A stretch of DNA of 64,000 nt from Heterobilharzia americana (Eukaryota > Platyhelminthes > Trematoda > Strigeidida > Schistosomatidae), in contig OX104132.1 in assembly GCA_944470555.2 (NCBI GenBank), positions 6,705,755-6,769,754 of the forward strand. The letters are read 5' to 3'. Below, piece after piece: positions 37,879-52,200 of this stretch (positions within the stretch are counted from its first letter, which is position 1; each line of letters opens with the position of its first letter). The notes beneath the pieces were generated by a model, which saw only the letters and a list, made by a program, of their open reading frames with translations, made no database searches and had not been told where the DNA came from. A program made the translations under genes and the position numbers.

Positions 37879-39471
37879 CTTAGAGGAATTGAATTGTTCA
37901 GACTACTTCGATTAGATAAACCTCATCACAGGGATTACAATCAGGCAGGCTAAATAACTCAACCAAAAAGTCAGAAGCGTTATGAATTGACGCTTAATTG
38001 TAGTCTGGTTAACATCAACATTTCTCCAGACTAATTGTACTTCTGCTAACACAACATATTGAGTTGGGTAGTGAAATGGCTCAGCATTGTTGTCAGCGAT
38101 GCAAATACATCTGCATATTGTTTTCAACCCAATCGTTCTGTTGCATTTCATTATTTGTTTTATTTCCTCTTTCATTTTTCTTGTGACTGTCGACGATTTT
38201 AGATAACATTTTCCTTATTCCTCTGTCTTTCATCTTGCTGCCTTCTATCTCATTATGCTGATTTGAGGTATAGCAACTTGGGTCATTGTGTTGAAATGCC
38301 AGACCCAACTTTGGTTTGGATGATTTATCTTCGAGTCCATTCAGTCAATGCAGGTCCATCACCTCAATTGCTGTAGTTCGTACAAGCACGTATTACTAAT
38401 AACCACTTTACTTTAGGTCTGATTCAATCGAGTGCATTATCTTTATGTACTCATTGAGTTGCATTTCATAGCTTCAATAACTTGTTACAAACTAATCACT
38501 AACTTCCTTTGAGGCTGTAAATATGAGTAACTAGTGAGTGGTGACAAACCTGAAGGGTAGACACACTGTCCGTAAAACGAACATCATATACTATGTTCTT
38601 TAATGACTCCCTACAGACTTGCCTTCAACATTCTGAGTGATACTTTTAACTGGCAAACGATTTGTCAATAAATTTTAAGTCGATTACTTGACAGTCTATT
38701 TCCGATGGGGTTCCTTAACGATTATTTTGAAAGAAACGAAAGACAGGTATGCAGGAAGGTACGTTTATTGTTAACGAGTGGGACAGTAGTCGTTAAATAT
38801 GGTATACCTTGGACTAAAATCGTCATTTGCAAAATGTGCTTCATTTCCTCTTCTGTTTCTTTCTTGATTTGCTCTTCATACGCCTGCCCTGTCTCTTGCG
38901 TTTCTCTTGGCGGAATCCTTACCCATTGCTGGTAATTCCCTATGATTTCTGCCACCCTCTCAACATATACTACTTATATCCATCCTTGTCAGCAACACCC
39001 ACTATAATTTCGCCGACTTTTTGTTCTATCGAAAGGACTTTAAATATTTGTGATGAAACCTAGAATAGCAGTTTCGAGTCTCCTAAAACTTACGTCATTA
39101 GGTTTCAGGTGTTCGACCATCGTTGGTTTCATGGCATAAGGTACTTGTAGCGAAACCATAGCTTCAGTGACGTAGAACTCAGACGCATAGTTATAGATTG
39201 AAGAAAGGGTAAGTATATTGATTAAGTTGCGAACCTTAACTGTTACGTATACCTAGCCATCGTCTGCCCACTGGTGCAATGTCATCTGAAGTAGGTTCAA
39301 GCTGCAAAGAGGCTGGAGGCTGCCAGACTAAAACGTCCCTGAGGTTTTTGACTGTTGACCTAAGCCGCGTAAGGAAATGTAGACATCCCGCTCATCACCT
39401 GTTTGACAACCAAACTTTATGGTCGGAGATAGTAGGTAATATTGCTCCGATTGTGTCTTCACTATTATCAC

Positions 39472-39537
<66 letters not shown>

Positions 39538-42500
39538 GGATATCACTTTCACCTTCTGTGAGAAGTCAGTATACACTTTTCACCTTGACTGCTACAAATA
39601 ACTGAAAGCTTTAGTCATTTGGAAATCTTTTCAATTGGCCTAAATGCGTTGTAAGTCGATTTTATTGACTGTCGACATTTTGCTGTTTTTTGTTTTGTTT
39701 CTGAAAATTACCCCAGGTTATTGCAAGAATAAATAGAATGTCTCTCGTATTAATGACCTCAGCGTTAACTGACCCGACATCGCTTATCAGCTCAGCTATT
39801 AAGACCTATCCAATTATCCCATTTTGGTTTCACATCGAATACTCTGTCTGACTATCTTGTCACTTAGATAGGAAATAAGAGTTATTCATTTCTGTCGAAT
39901 AAATTAACACATTTTAAGGGAACACTTAAGCAATAATTGATTTCTTTCGTAACGATATCAGGATTTAGGTAAAAATAACAGAATTTAATCTGATTAACGA
40001 AAACTAGACTACCGCGATAATCTAATTAGCACTTAAACATACACACGCAACACATAGTGACTTGCTTGTTTCAAACTCGAATCAGTCTATTTTTATGCTG
40101 ATTTCACGGATTATCTGAAATGAACATTTCGTCTGATGGTCAGGTCTTAAGAGTGGTGTAAGATAAACACTTGCTTTATATACACAACATTACAAATAGG
40201 TAGACGACGAATTGATTCTGGCATGGACACTATGAAGAAAATTTCTTGGCATACATTTTTATGATTCCATTTATGCAACACATTCCACTTGGTCTATTCT
40301 AATTTGTGTGCGTGTGTGTTGAAGTAGTTTTCAAGGTTCGAAACAATACCTTGATATTAAAGACCACAAATCAATCATTAATTGGTCTGTACATCATGCT
40401 TTATTAGCATATTCATATTGTAACTAAAAAACACAGCCATCACTATAAAGTGCTGAAACCAGTCTTAAATAGACGTTGACCAGTATCCATGTGATTTAAC
40501 GTGTGAGTACGATCAGGCGGTAATAACGCGTCACGAATTCGGGTTAGACAAAAAACGATTACCATTATAGTGTAAACGGCTATACTCTGATGGGGGGGGG
40601 GGGAAGTCGTACTACTGGCTGAGAATGTGACAGCAGTGAGGTGTTTCCCTTGTATGACCAGCAGTGCCACATTGATGCTGTCTTCCTTATGGAAAAACGG
40701 GTTAGAAAACGTCTGTCCGAAAAATAGAACACTTCGATCGCCCCGCTGCCTGCGACATGGTTCATAGTCGGATTCGAAAACGAACTACCAAAAATCTCAA
40801 ATGTGCAAAATGGCTGTATGTGACTGGCCTCAAGAAGATGTCCCTTGGGCTCGGTGGTCACTCACTAATCCTTCTTTTGAGGCAGTTCTAAAAAACCTAG
40901 TTTTCGATGGTTTGGGCAACAGGGAAGTGTCAACCATCCTCACAATCTATCAGCACTGAAGTTTCCTCAGATTATTACCTTCAACATCTGTACCTTCTGA
41001 TCTTCCTTAGCGTCTCTCAATCAATTTTCCTATATCATCTTTAACTTCTCCCAGATGTGCAGCCCCCAACAATTATCTGAGTTCACAGAATAGCACAGTT
41101 GTTCTCCTTAAACCGCACTCCAAATTATACATTGAAGCTTTTAATGTCCGGACCCTCCGTTAAGTCAGCCAACAAGCTTCACTACCCGAAACCCTAGCAA
41201 CACGGGTTATGGACATGTACTGTTTTTGTAAGAGATTCATACAGGAACCAAGTGCGGTTATCCTCCTGACCTTGAATCTGAGAAATTCACTCTTTGAGTT
41301 TCTGGAGATTCAATGGCTAGTTCTCGTAGTCTTACAGGTGTAGATATAGCATTTTAGCGCTAGGGCAGAAAGTGTAATACTCGACTCGATCCTAGTCAAC
41401 AGTCGCCTGTGTTCCGTTTGACTCAGCGGTACAGTGAGGACAAAAAGGACTGATGAAAGTCGCCGTTGTCTCCTTATGATCTCTGCATACTTACTCACTC
41501 ATCAGTTTGGATAAAGTGAAGGATGAGTTCTGCTGAGAAAACTGTCCAGCTCCCTTGCTCGACTCCAGGCACTCAGACGTAGTAGTTGTTGCAAGTGTGT
41601 TTCATGCACAATTGAGGCGACTAAGTCAGACAGAAAGGCACTTAGGTGGTACTCTTGGAATCCCAGCCAAACAAACATATGGCGGTGGTCCCCCACAACA
41701 ACTATACTCAGATAACCATTTGCTTCTAGCTAGCACAGACTTCCAGACATAATGACAGACTGTAATACATGGCATTCACCAAGTTCAGTCTAGCAGTGAA
41801 CACAAGTAGACTACATTGCTATCAGTCATCGCTGGAGAGGGTCGGGGAAAGTCTGCCGCTTCTGCAGCACGTGTTCCGACAGCGACCACGCGTTGGTTCG
41901 AGTGCGTGTGTTTTTGTATTTAAATGGGCTTGGAAAAACATAAGCAAGGAGACTATTGCAAGTGCAGCTCAGCAGTTATAGCATTAAGGCCACTCTTAGT
42001 TGGAAACTGCCTAGACAGTTTTCAGGACGGAACAATATCACTCATCCAGAAGAAACTAAGCACCATCTCCAGTCTGCTGCTGAAATGCTGTTGAAGTCTG
42101 TGGCTGACTCCCAGAGAGTGGTTAAAAAGACCCAGTGCACATCAGCAGCTTCTTCTACATGAACGGATGCACGTGAAAACCGCTTGCTGACTCCGAGTTC
42201 AACGTAAATTGACAAAAAGTCTACGCAATGACCGCAAACATTGGTGGGCAGCGACAGCCAAAGAGATGGAAGAGGCTGCAGCAACAGGTAACAGTAGACA
42301 GTTATTCAGAAGTATCAAGGAAACTGATGCCAAAAAAGTCAATGGTTAGTGGGACGATTTAGAAGAGTATGTCTGCGATTCACTCGCAGAGGAGACGATT
42401 GGAACGATGAGTGGAACGCTTTGAGGGAGCATTTCAACTGACCTCCAGCTACTATTTCGTTGCTCACTATGCCGTCGAAGCCTGAAGAGAACGTCGAGAT

Positions 42501-43186
42501 GGAAGCCCCAACACTTTCAGAAGTCAAGAAAGTTGTAGGTAACCTGAAACGCGAAAGAGCAACAGGGCGAGCCTAGTCCCAGAGATATTTAATAACGGTG
42601 GTCAGGGTTTTTTAGTCAAGTTAACTAATGTTGACTAGTGTTTGAGACTCAGATACGATACCTTCTGATTGGTCTCAACCACTGATTGTTCCAGTCTTCA
42701 AGAAAGATGAGAAGTCCCCCTTTGATAACCACAGAGACATCAGTCTGACGAATATGGTGTCTCAGATTCTAGGTTTTACAGTCATGAGAAGTCTGAGCAG
42801 AGCTTTGGAACAGGAAACTTGAGAAAGCCATGCAGGCCTCAGACCTGATGGTGGATGTATGGACCAGATGTTAACACTCCGCCGGTTTATTCCGTTCGCT
42901 CTGTTCTACTGTATGACTGGGGAAAAATCGATGAGTAGAGTAGAGGACATGAGAATGGTTCAGGTGTTTGACCACCATTGCCGTTTGTCATGGTTTCTCC
43001 ACTTCAGCAATGATGAAGTCAAGTGTATAATTTTAGGGAGGAGAGTTGTGGTTGTGATCCTCCATCAACTGAGATGCCTAGGATATGTGTTGCGCATGCC
43101 TAGTCACCATCTACCTCATCGCGCAATGTTATCTAAAATAGCTTCAGATTGGAAAAGGGTAGGAGGTAGCCAGACTAAAACATGAC

Positions 43187-43267
<81 letters not shown>

Positions 43268-46200
43268 AGTTAAAGATATAGTCAGTAAATCCCTTATAAA
43301 TGTGTATTGTTCAATTAAAAACAATCTAATGGCTCGCAAAGCTTCGTTTCAGGTTGTGATTGTGTGTCCTGACGATTTTGTCGGTTAAGGAAGAAACTTA
43401 TTTGAAATGAACAGTTACACCTCATCCAAAACACTGTTGAATTTTCATTTTTCAAAACACTATCACTTCTAAATCGCTTCTATCATTTGCTTATCTTGTA
43501 GTTAAAACATTATTAGATCCAAGCAAGTGATTGACTATACCAGAGTCTATTTTGCTCATTAATAATGGATATTGAAGGACTAACTTGGGTCATAATAGTG
43601 TCATCAAGTTAAATTATGTTGTATATATATGTGCTTTATGCTTAGTACGCTATAAGTAATCATATGATGTATAGAAATGTCAATTATTCATATGAATAGA
43701 ACATTGGAGTTCACATTGTTGAAATGATATGATAATCGTAATGTTTAGTTATCCATATAACCTACATTTAACTTCATTTCACTGATAAATAACGTTTGAA
43801 CATACATTTCAGGGTTATTACTGTATAAGTATTACTTCCTCCCTCCAGCTGTGGCAGAGATGTAGGTGAAATGTATGTCCGAAGAAAAGTCACTATCATA
43901 AATGACGTCGACTGTTAGACATTTCTAAAAAGCTTTTCGTCATGAATACTAGCGTATTTTCTTTATCTTTTCACAACTTTCTACCACTTTAACTCCTTTT
44001 CTTATTCTGTTACTTCGGCGTCTTGTAGCTTGATATACTGATTTAAAGTGTGGCAACATGGATTGTTACGCTATAATGCCAGGTCCCAAGTTGATGCTGA
44101 CTAAATGACATGCACACATCTGTTATGTTCACTTTCAATCTTTGAGTTCAAATATCACCTAGTGTGATCTTATATTATTGTCACAGTCGGCTGATTACAT
44201 AAAGTTGGTCATTAGTTAGCTTATGTTTGGATATTCTAGTCTTTTCGATGCTCGCCCCCCTTCTGTCTCTGAGCTTAGGTTATTCTTGGCCCAACGTAAA
44301 ACGTCACTGTTGTTTCTCGAGGAAAACAAATTCAGTATATTTTCATGAGTATTTATAACAGCAGTTTCTGGATGGAATATTGAGTGAAAAGTTGATCTGT
44401 TCCATTTTTTCTATCTGGAGGTTTGTGGAAATTTATCAATTGATTTTAGGTTGAAATTCATCATGGACTGACATAATTTAGAGGAACATTGGGAACCTGA
44501 AAGCTCTGGATAAGTGTTACGTCCTAGTGTGGAACTCCTCGATAGTATGCACCCACGACCCTGCCACGGGTCAAACCCATGACCTTCAGGTCCCGTCGCC
44601 AGCACGTTACCGTCGAGCCACTGGATGGGAATCCAATTTTTCTTGATTAGTCTGTTCTTGTTGGTTTAATTTCCTTAACCATCTTTTTGTTAGTCTTGAA
44701 TTGGTCAATGCGACTGGTATGTTTTTCGCTCCGATGATTATCATTTTGATCCACTTCACGTCGAAAAATAGAGCATCGTTTTGTTAGATTGACCTTCAGC
44801 CTGTCTGCAGGTTCGATTGACTCCTCTTCTTTCTTTTTTTATTTCTCCCACTTGGTTGACTTTTAAATTGGTTCAGTCGTAAAGCACTTTTGGCTTTATA
44901 TGTGAATCATTTACAGTTTGGTAATTATTCCATGGGAATCAAGCCTGTCGGTTTTGTAGCATTTTACACTATATAGTCTGAAGGTTTTCATCAACTTCAT
45001 TTATGAATTATTTTTGATACGAAGTCGCAATATTATTACTATTTAGTATCGAGATTCATTCATTTGCTTCTTTAACACAGGCTGACATTCAAGGTGGCTT
45101 TTAGTCATACTCTTTGACGTCTTCTGAAGCTTGAATATTCGCTCTAAGCTTTGCCGTCAAATTGCTTGTTCTCTCACACAACATTATCTACTCTGATATC
45201 AGCCTTTTTCTATCCACCCTGTTGTCGTATGCTACTATGAAGTGTGGCAACTTGAAGCGATGCACTTGTGTGCTAGACTCTGCGTTGATTCTATCTGTCA
45301 GTCTGCCCGTCTTTATTCATACTGCGTATTTATTTCAACCTCCAATCGATATCTTTCAAAATCCAGTCATCTTTCTTGACCATTCTTCTTATCAATGGAT
45401 CAACTAAGGATCACAAGTATTCTAATTTCAATAACTATGTAGATGTTGAATCGTCACTTAAGGCTATAAATTTCAGTGTGATGATGAAACAACACTTTAC
45501 TCTAAAATAATGTGTGATCAAGGTTTCAAACAGATCATTGGGGGATTTTTTGAAAATCACCTTCAAGCCAGATGTATGTTGTAAATGACAGACTTTTTGA
45601 GAACAAAAATAAGCATAAATGATAACTTTCTTCACGGGAAGAAGAAATCCTTAGAGTATGATAGCGTGATCTATAGTCCTAAGTGCTTTCTGTATTTGGT
45701 GGCGAACAAAACCATCAGTATATGGGGGAAATGAGGACATCAATGTCTTAGGTTCACAAGGTGTGCCACCAATTCTATATGACTGACGACTAAAAATCTA
45801 ATGTGCACACGTTTCATTATGTACACACATGTTTTCCTAATGATAACAATGATAATAACAACAGTAGTGGTAGTAATAGTAATGAAGGTCAGAGTGTATA
45901 CACTAGTAAGGTAAACAGGTTTGGGTTTTATGTACTCCCTTTATCACAATTGACAAGGAAAAGTTGGTTAAAAGCATTTAAAATTAGAGTTTTAGAGAAA
46001 CAGTTGTTGGCTGAGGTTAATCACCCAAATCGAATTTGAACGGGAAGAAACAATTATTAGGTTAGTGGTACTTTTAGCTATGACTTGCCATTATGAAACA
46101 AACACGCTAACCATAGAAGTGAGGGATGGAATTTTGTTTAGAAAACGAGGAACATTCTGATTATAAAGGTGGTTTGCGTATGGTGAATGTCTGCCTTCTT

Positions 46201-49200
46201 TTATTTTCAAATTTATTTGACTCGTAGTTATGCATTAATTACATTTTATTCATTATCTATATTTATTATTGTTATTATTACTATTGTCTATCTTCTTTCA
46301 ACAGTGATATAAAACCGGATAATTTTCTTATGGGCTTGGGTAAACGTGGCAATCTGGTCTACTTGATTGACTTTGGTTTGGCCAAAAAATATCGAGACAG
46401 TCGTACACGTCAGCATATACCCTATCGAGAGAATAAAAATCTCACTGGAACAGCTCGATATGCCAGTATTAATACACACTTGGGCATAGGTAAGGTGGTG
46501 TCGTATTATTTCTACTTCCTTTATCGTCTTGAAGTTGTAATTCAATGCTTTAGACAGTTGACTTTCAATCAGTAGGTTGCAGGTTCGAACACCGTTCTAC
46601 CTACTGGATAGGCAGTTAATTGCATCATTAGCCCTCACATATTAAGGGCATGACTCATTGCCTACTGGGAGAGTGTGTACATGGTGGCTGAGTAATTAGT
46701 TTCAATCTTCGTTTTTGTTGTTGCTTTTTGCTACTGAAATGGAGAAATACCAATAAGAATGGGAATAATATTTATCAGTGTGATGAATGCAATTTCCAAA
46801 GATCATTCTTCCGTAGCATATTTCTTTCCCCTCTTCAAACAGGTAAAAATTCCTGTTTGGTTTAGAGGATTTTTTTCTAAGGTAGTGTTCATCACGGACT
46901 GACATCAGTAGGAGAAACACTGGAAACCTGAGAACACTGATCAGTTGTTTCATCCTGGTGTGAGACTCTTCGGTAGCCCACACCTAAGACCGGGCTATTA
47001 AAAAAAATAAAGCATTGTTCAAGTTGACTGTGTACTCACTATACATCGTTCAAGTTGAATAACCTTGAATTGTGAAATTAAATTGACATTTTTGCGAACT
47101 GATGAGATACCGAAAGGAGTGTAAACGTACATCAGTAGTTATTTTTAACTACTATAAGATTAGGAATTTATCTTTCATGTAAAATGAATAAGTATGAAGA
47201 ATTCCGAGTGGAAAGAAGACCATTGTGAAATTTTTTCACACCACCTATCAGTTTGTCCATTTATACACACAGGCAGAAGGGGGATATACAATTCATTTGC
47301 AAAATCAAGCTTGGTTAACCACCCTAGTAATTCTCTATTTAATTATTCATTTTACCAACCTGGCTGCCACAATATAAATCATTGGGTAGAACTAATTAAC
47401 ATTATGTTATGTATCAACGAAGAGATGAAAGATAACGCACATGTACCAAGTTTTGGAGGTATACAGTGAAACTGTTTGTCACTTATCAATTCCCCTTTTC
47501 CACTTTTCACAATCAAAAAGACGTTTAGAACATGTCAAAAGTTATCTAAGCTGATGGATATCTTTCCAAGTTTCATTATACCCTTAGAAATCATATTTAT
47601 GCCGAACATTTACTAACACGGGAAAGCGACTAATTTGATGTTGTCTGGTCCTGAGTACAGACCGAATTCTATCAATCATATTTGCAATGTGGCCACTACC
47701 ATCTACGAATGTACACCGCGATGCTGAGCATTCTACCTTGGTGGCCACATTGTAAATATGATCGATAGGATTCGGTCTGCACATAGGACTAGACAACATG
47801 AAATCGGTTGCTCTCCAGCGACTAATCAAGACATGTAACCTAGTCCTATAGAAGGTCAGTCATTACCCGAATAGCTCAGTGAAAAGGTCGCTGACTGCAC
47901 TACTGGAATGATGCAGGTTCGAACCAATGTGTAAAGTCAAATTTGAGTGAGCTGTATCGGACAAAAATGTGATAACTAGCAAAATGAAAAACTATTTCAA
48001 CGTTGAGTGTATGTTAGTCGGATAGTGCTTTACTTCTTACGGAAATGTCTCCAAGGTATCATCGATCACGAAGGTAACTAGAAGTAGGGGAAGAATCAGA
48101 TGATTCAATTGACATTCATTATTCATTTAGAGTAGCTAGAGAGAGAGGTGATTGTATTCCTCTCACTTTACCCAGATTGTTACTTACAGGAGTTCTAAGT
48201 AGTTGGGAAACTCTTAATATATTCTGCTTTAACAGACACTTCTAAGTCACATTTCTATTAAATCATCCTGATAAATTCAATTTCGTAATTGCATTTATCA
48301 GGTCTCTGTTGTTAAATATTTAGTTCTAGGGGTTGATCTATTGAATTTTCTCACCTGACAATACATAATTGAATAATAATAATGGTACTAATTAAGACTT
48401 GACCAGTTAGTAAAAAGCTTCGACTGTTGTACTAAGCTGAACACCTATAAATCGCAGAAGTTTATGCAAACTGTTCAAGTTTTCATCATATGATTAATGC
48501 ACAATGTGATAGTCTCTGTTGTTTTCTCGGATATTGGAGGTGCTTGAATCGAAGGGTGGAGTTTTCTTAGGGATTTGTACCTCAATTCTCTGAATTGAGG
48601 TGTAATTCACAATACAGGAGTTCCACTTTCATTCTAATCTACACTCAGAAGTCCATCATAATCCATTTGTCTTTTTTCTAATACATGATTAGTTAATGTG
48701 GGCAGTAGTTTCAAGCCAAATGAAGTAGCATCATAAGCCTTTGGTCGTTGGGTCACCACCGCCATTCTAGAACCTAAACATTTATTGCGTTTTAAAATAT
48801 CTTTTCGAGTCGATAACATCGGTGTTTTTAGATGTATCTGTTGCGGTTTTTCACCCATCTTGAGAATCAATTTATCTATGTCATGTATATCTAAGTGACT
48901 TGAACCTTTATATGTACTGCTGTGCACACTAAATTACTTGTTGTATTTAAGTTCACAATCCAGTCATGTAAGAAAGTCATTCGTGGCTTTTACAGAATAG
49001 TAATGAAGTCACTGAGTAGCAGCAACTTGTTTCGCTAGAGCAACTTGAGTTTTCCTTCATATTGCACATAAAGCTTGACGATGAATTCTTGAAAGCATCG
49101 AACCTACAACCAAGGATTCCTATCGATTGACTTTTAACATGTAATATTAAGGTGCGTGAAAAAAAAACAGTTGCTTCTGTGCCATTAGAAGTACTGGAAG

Positions 49201-52200
49201 AAAATTTCGAGATTTCAGCAAAATCTATGCTAAATATCAGTTTTTTTCATGTGCTGTTCACAGATAGGAATTGCAAAATCAAACATTGATATCTGAACAG
49301 AGTTTTTTATACTTTGAATGACGTTTTCATGACTACAAAAGCTTGGAATACTTTTTAGAGATAGTCGTTTCTCTTTTGAACTGTATTGGTAATCCCGATG
49401 AACTCCATTTTAGAGAGTCTTCATTATCATACAGTTTTTTTTTTCACGCAGACACTATGAAGTACTAATAAATGACCAATTCTTTCCGAAAGAAAATGTA
49501 CGAAAATTACCTTGTTAGTAAAATGACTGTCTTATAGTAATGATAGGTAGTGACTAACGTGTTTCTCCCAATTTGGGACCTGTCACCCGGATAATACAAG
49601 CAAAAACATAAAAACTATGCCCGTTTCACAAGAAGTGGCTATCATGACTTGTTAGCCTAGTGGATAGCGCTCTGGCGTTTGAAGCAACTGGTCCAGAATT
49701 CTAGTCTTTGTGGGAACAAAATCGCTCACTGGGAGGCGAGTGCATCCAACTGACGGGTTCCAAATAGGATGAAACACACGTCCTAAACTCCACTACTAGA
49801 CGCTATGAATCCTTACTATGAAAACGTAATAACAGGCAATATCAAGGTATTGCACAGGATCCCGTATACCAATAGAGACCTATTGATTCAGTCCCATCTA
49901 CGACGGGGTAATGCTAGCAATAACATAAAATAACTGTCTCTTCGACAAAACAATAAGATGTAAATTGTCTGGACCGTGTAATGTATTTGCGCAACACATT
50001 TCGAACTATCTGATCACACACGTACTTGTCATAGGTATTTATATAAAAACTCATGAAGATAAGGGGTGAGAAAATAAAAACGGGTCAGGTAGGAAGGCTG
50101 ACTTAAAGGCTTGATTTTCATTGTTATTCGGCCTTTAAGTCAGCCTTCCTACCTGACCCGTTTTTATTTTCTCACCCCTTATCTTCATGAGTTTTTATAT
50201 AAATACCTATGACAAGTACGTGTGTGATCAGATAGTTCGAAATGTGTTGCGCAAATACATTACACGGTCCAGACAATTTACGTCTTATTGTTTTGTCGAA
50301 GTTTATAAAGGGAACTAATTGTTTTAACTGTCTCTTGTAAAGATTCCTCATCTTGGAGCAGTGTAGTAATTCTTTCCTTTCTGGGTGTGAGCAGTTAGAT
50401 CTAAAATATATCCCTAGTAAGAACATAGTGTTAATCTCATTGCTGTCAGATGACCAGTGACGCCATTTCCAGAAAACTTTATGAATTAGGAATGTGCAGT
50501 AAATATTGCCAACAGAGTCACTGTTTAAGCTAACCTAGTTGATAAATTAAATCGAGAAGCCTATGATACTTGAAATTGGTCTAAAGCTTAGTCTTGATAT
50601 CATGTATTATTGTTGTATGTACCTGTTTTCTAGACACAGTATAAATTTGTATAGATCAACAAGGAACTTGACACGGAGCAGTTCAAGTTGTAACAGTTCA
50701 TAATTGAAGAGAAAAAAGAAATATATGTTGTTAGGTGGTTGACGGTTTATTGGCAGACTGCTCTGGACCTAGTTTTCATACCTGTTTATGCTCTTCAGCA
50801 TCACGTATCTGCAACCATGAGCTTACTGACTTCTGCACAGAGATTCATGATCGCGTCAATCTGTATCCTAGTCGCTGACCTTATCGCTTACATATTTTTG
50901 TTACGATTATCCTCTTGTAAGATTGGAATAGATATATTGTTTGATCACTGGGGAGAGTAGCCAGTTCCACGTTTTCTAGTCCTTAAAACTCACTGGATTC
51001 GATCCATCGTTTGCGATTGGGTCACAAGGCTATACGACCTACTATTGCTGTTCACTTTTTGTCAATTACATCTAAGCACATAACACCTATCATAGTTTAC
51101 TGCGATGATGAGTCTCTTGGCTTGATGGCTACCTTGCGAATGATCGACCGCATTCTGTCAGCATTCAAGAGTAGACAATATGACATTGGTTACTCTTTGA
51201 TAACCAATCAATGTATACATACTTCCCCTGCTGTGTTTCATCGATTTCACACAATAGGCTTATTCATAAGACTTAAAAATGAATGAGTCTACTCAGTTTA
51301 TCAACTTCAGGATCAACATTTGATCTAGAGGAATCGAATAAGCTAAGAATTAGATAAGTGGATTCTTTAAAAAATGCATTTATCAAGTCCTAATGAGCTA
51401 CGGATGTAAGTTTCTGACCTTTCACGACCTCGTTGAAGCCTCTACTTCACAAAATGAAACCTGCGCAAAATGCATACTAAAAATCTGTAATTCATACAGA
51501 TTGTCATTCACAGATTATCTTGACTGAGGGAGAAATGTACAGTCTGTCACTGTCCACGCCAGTTTTGATTTGATAACGGATTACATAATTGGTGTATATG
51601 TAATCGACACATTGACTACTGATATTCTAAGAGTAGCAGAAGTATAAAAATGGAAATAGTTAAACAGAAATAGATTATTTGTTACTTTTATTATCTCGAT
51701 ATTGCCAGTGTTCCAGTTTCATAATAATGATGGAATCCAAATGACAACAGAGACCGATGAACAACAGCATTAAAACTATACCTGTCGCACAAGAAGTGGC
51801 TATCGTAACCCGGCGCCCTAGTGGATAACGCTTTGGCGTTTGAAACGATCGGTCTCAAGTTTGAGTCTTGGTAGTAACAACGTCACCCACTAGGTGGCAG
51901 GGACATCCAGCTGATAAGTCTGGAGTAGGGCAAAATGCGCTCCCTGGATTCCACTGCTAGCCGCTATCCATCATTATTAAGAAGTAGATTATGTACATTA
52001 CCAAGAAAAGTTATGTTTCTGATTGATACTTGTAATTTTCCGTTGCTATGTTGGGTCAAATTACCCGACTTTTGTTGACAGATGGGCTCCTATGCGGATG
52101 CCTGGATATTCATTACAGTGTAGTCTATTTGATGACTAGCAGTAGAATGCAGAATGCGCGTATCGTCATATTTGGGACTTGCCAGCTGTATGTACCTCCA

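Noticed and set aside
40590..40602. Long G run as a G-quadruplex or switch element
   Set aside because: A single homopolymer run with no further G tracts; more likely slippage inside an old repeat.
47866..47935. tRNA gene candidate (A and B boxes)
   Set aside because: Boxes are good but the flanks do not form an acceptor stem, and the unit recurs as a dispersed repeat, so it is a SINE head. The same holds for 53665, 63440 and 10394.
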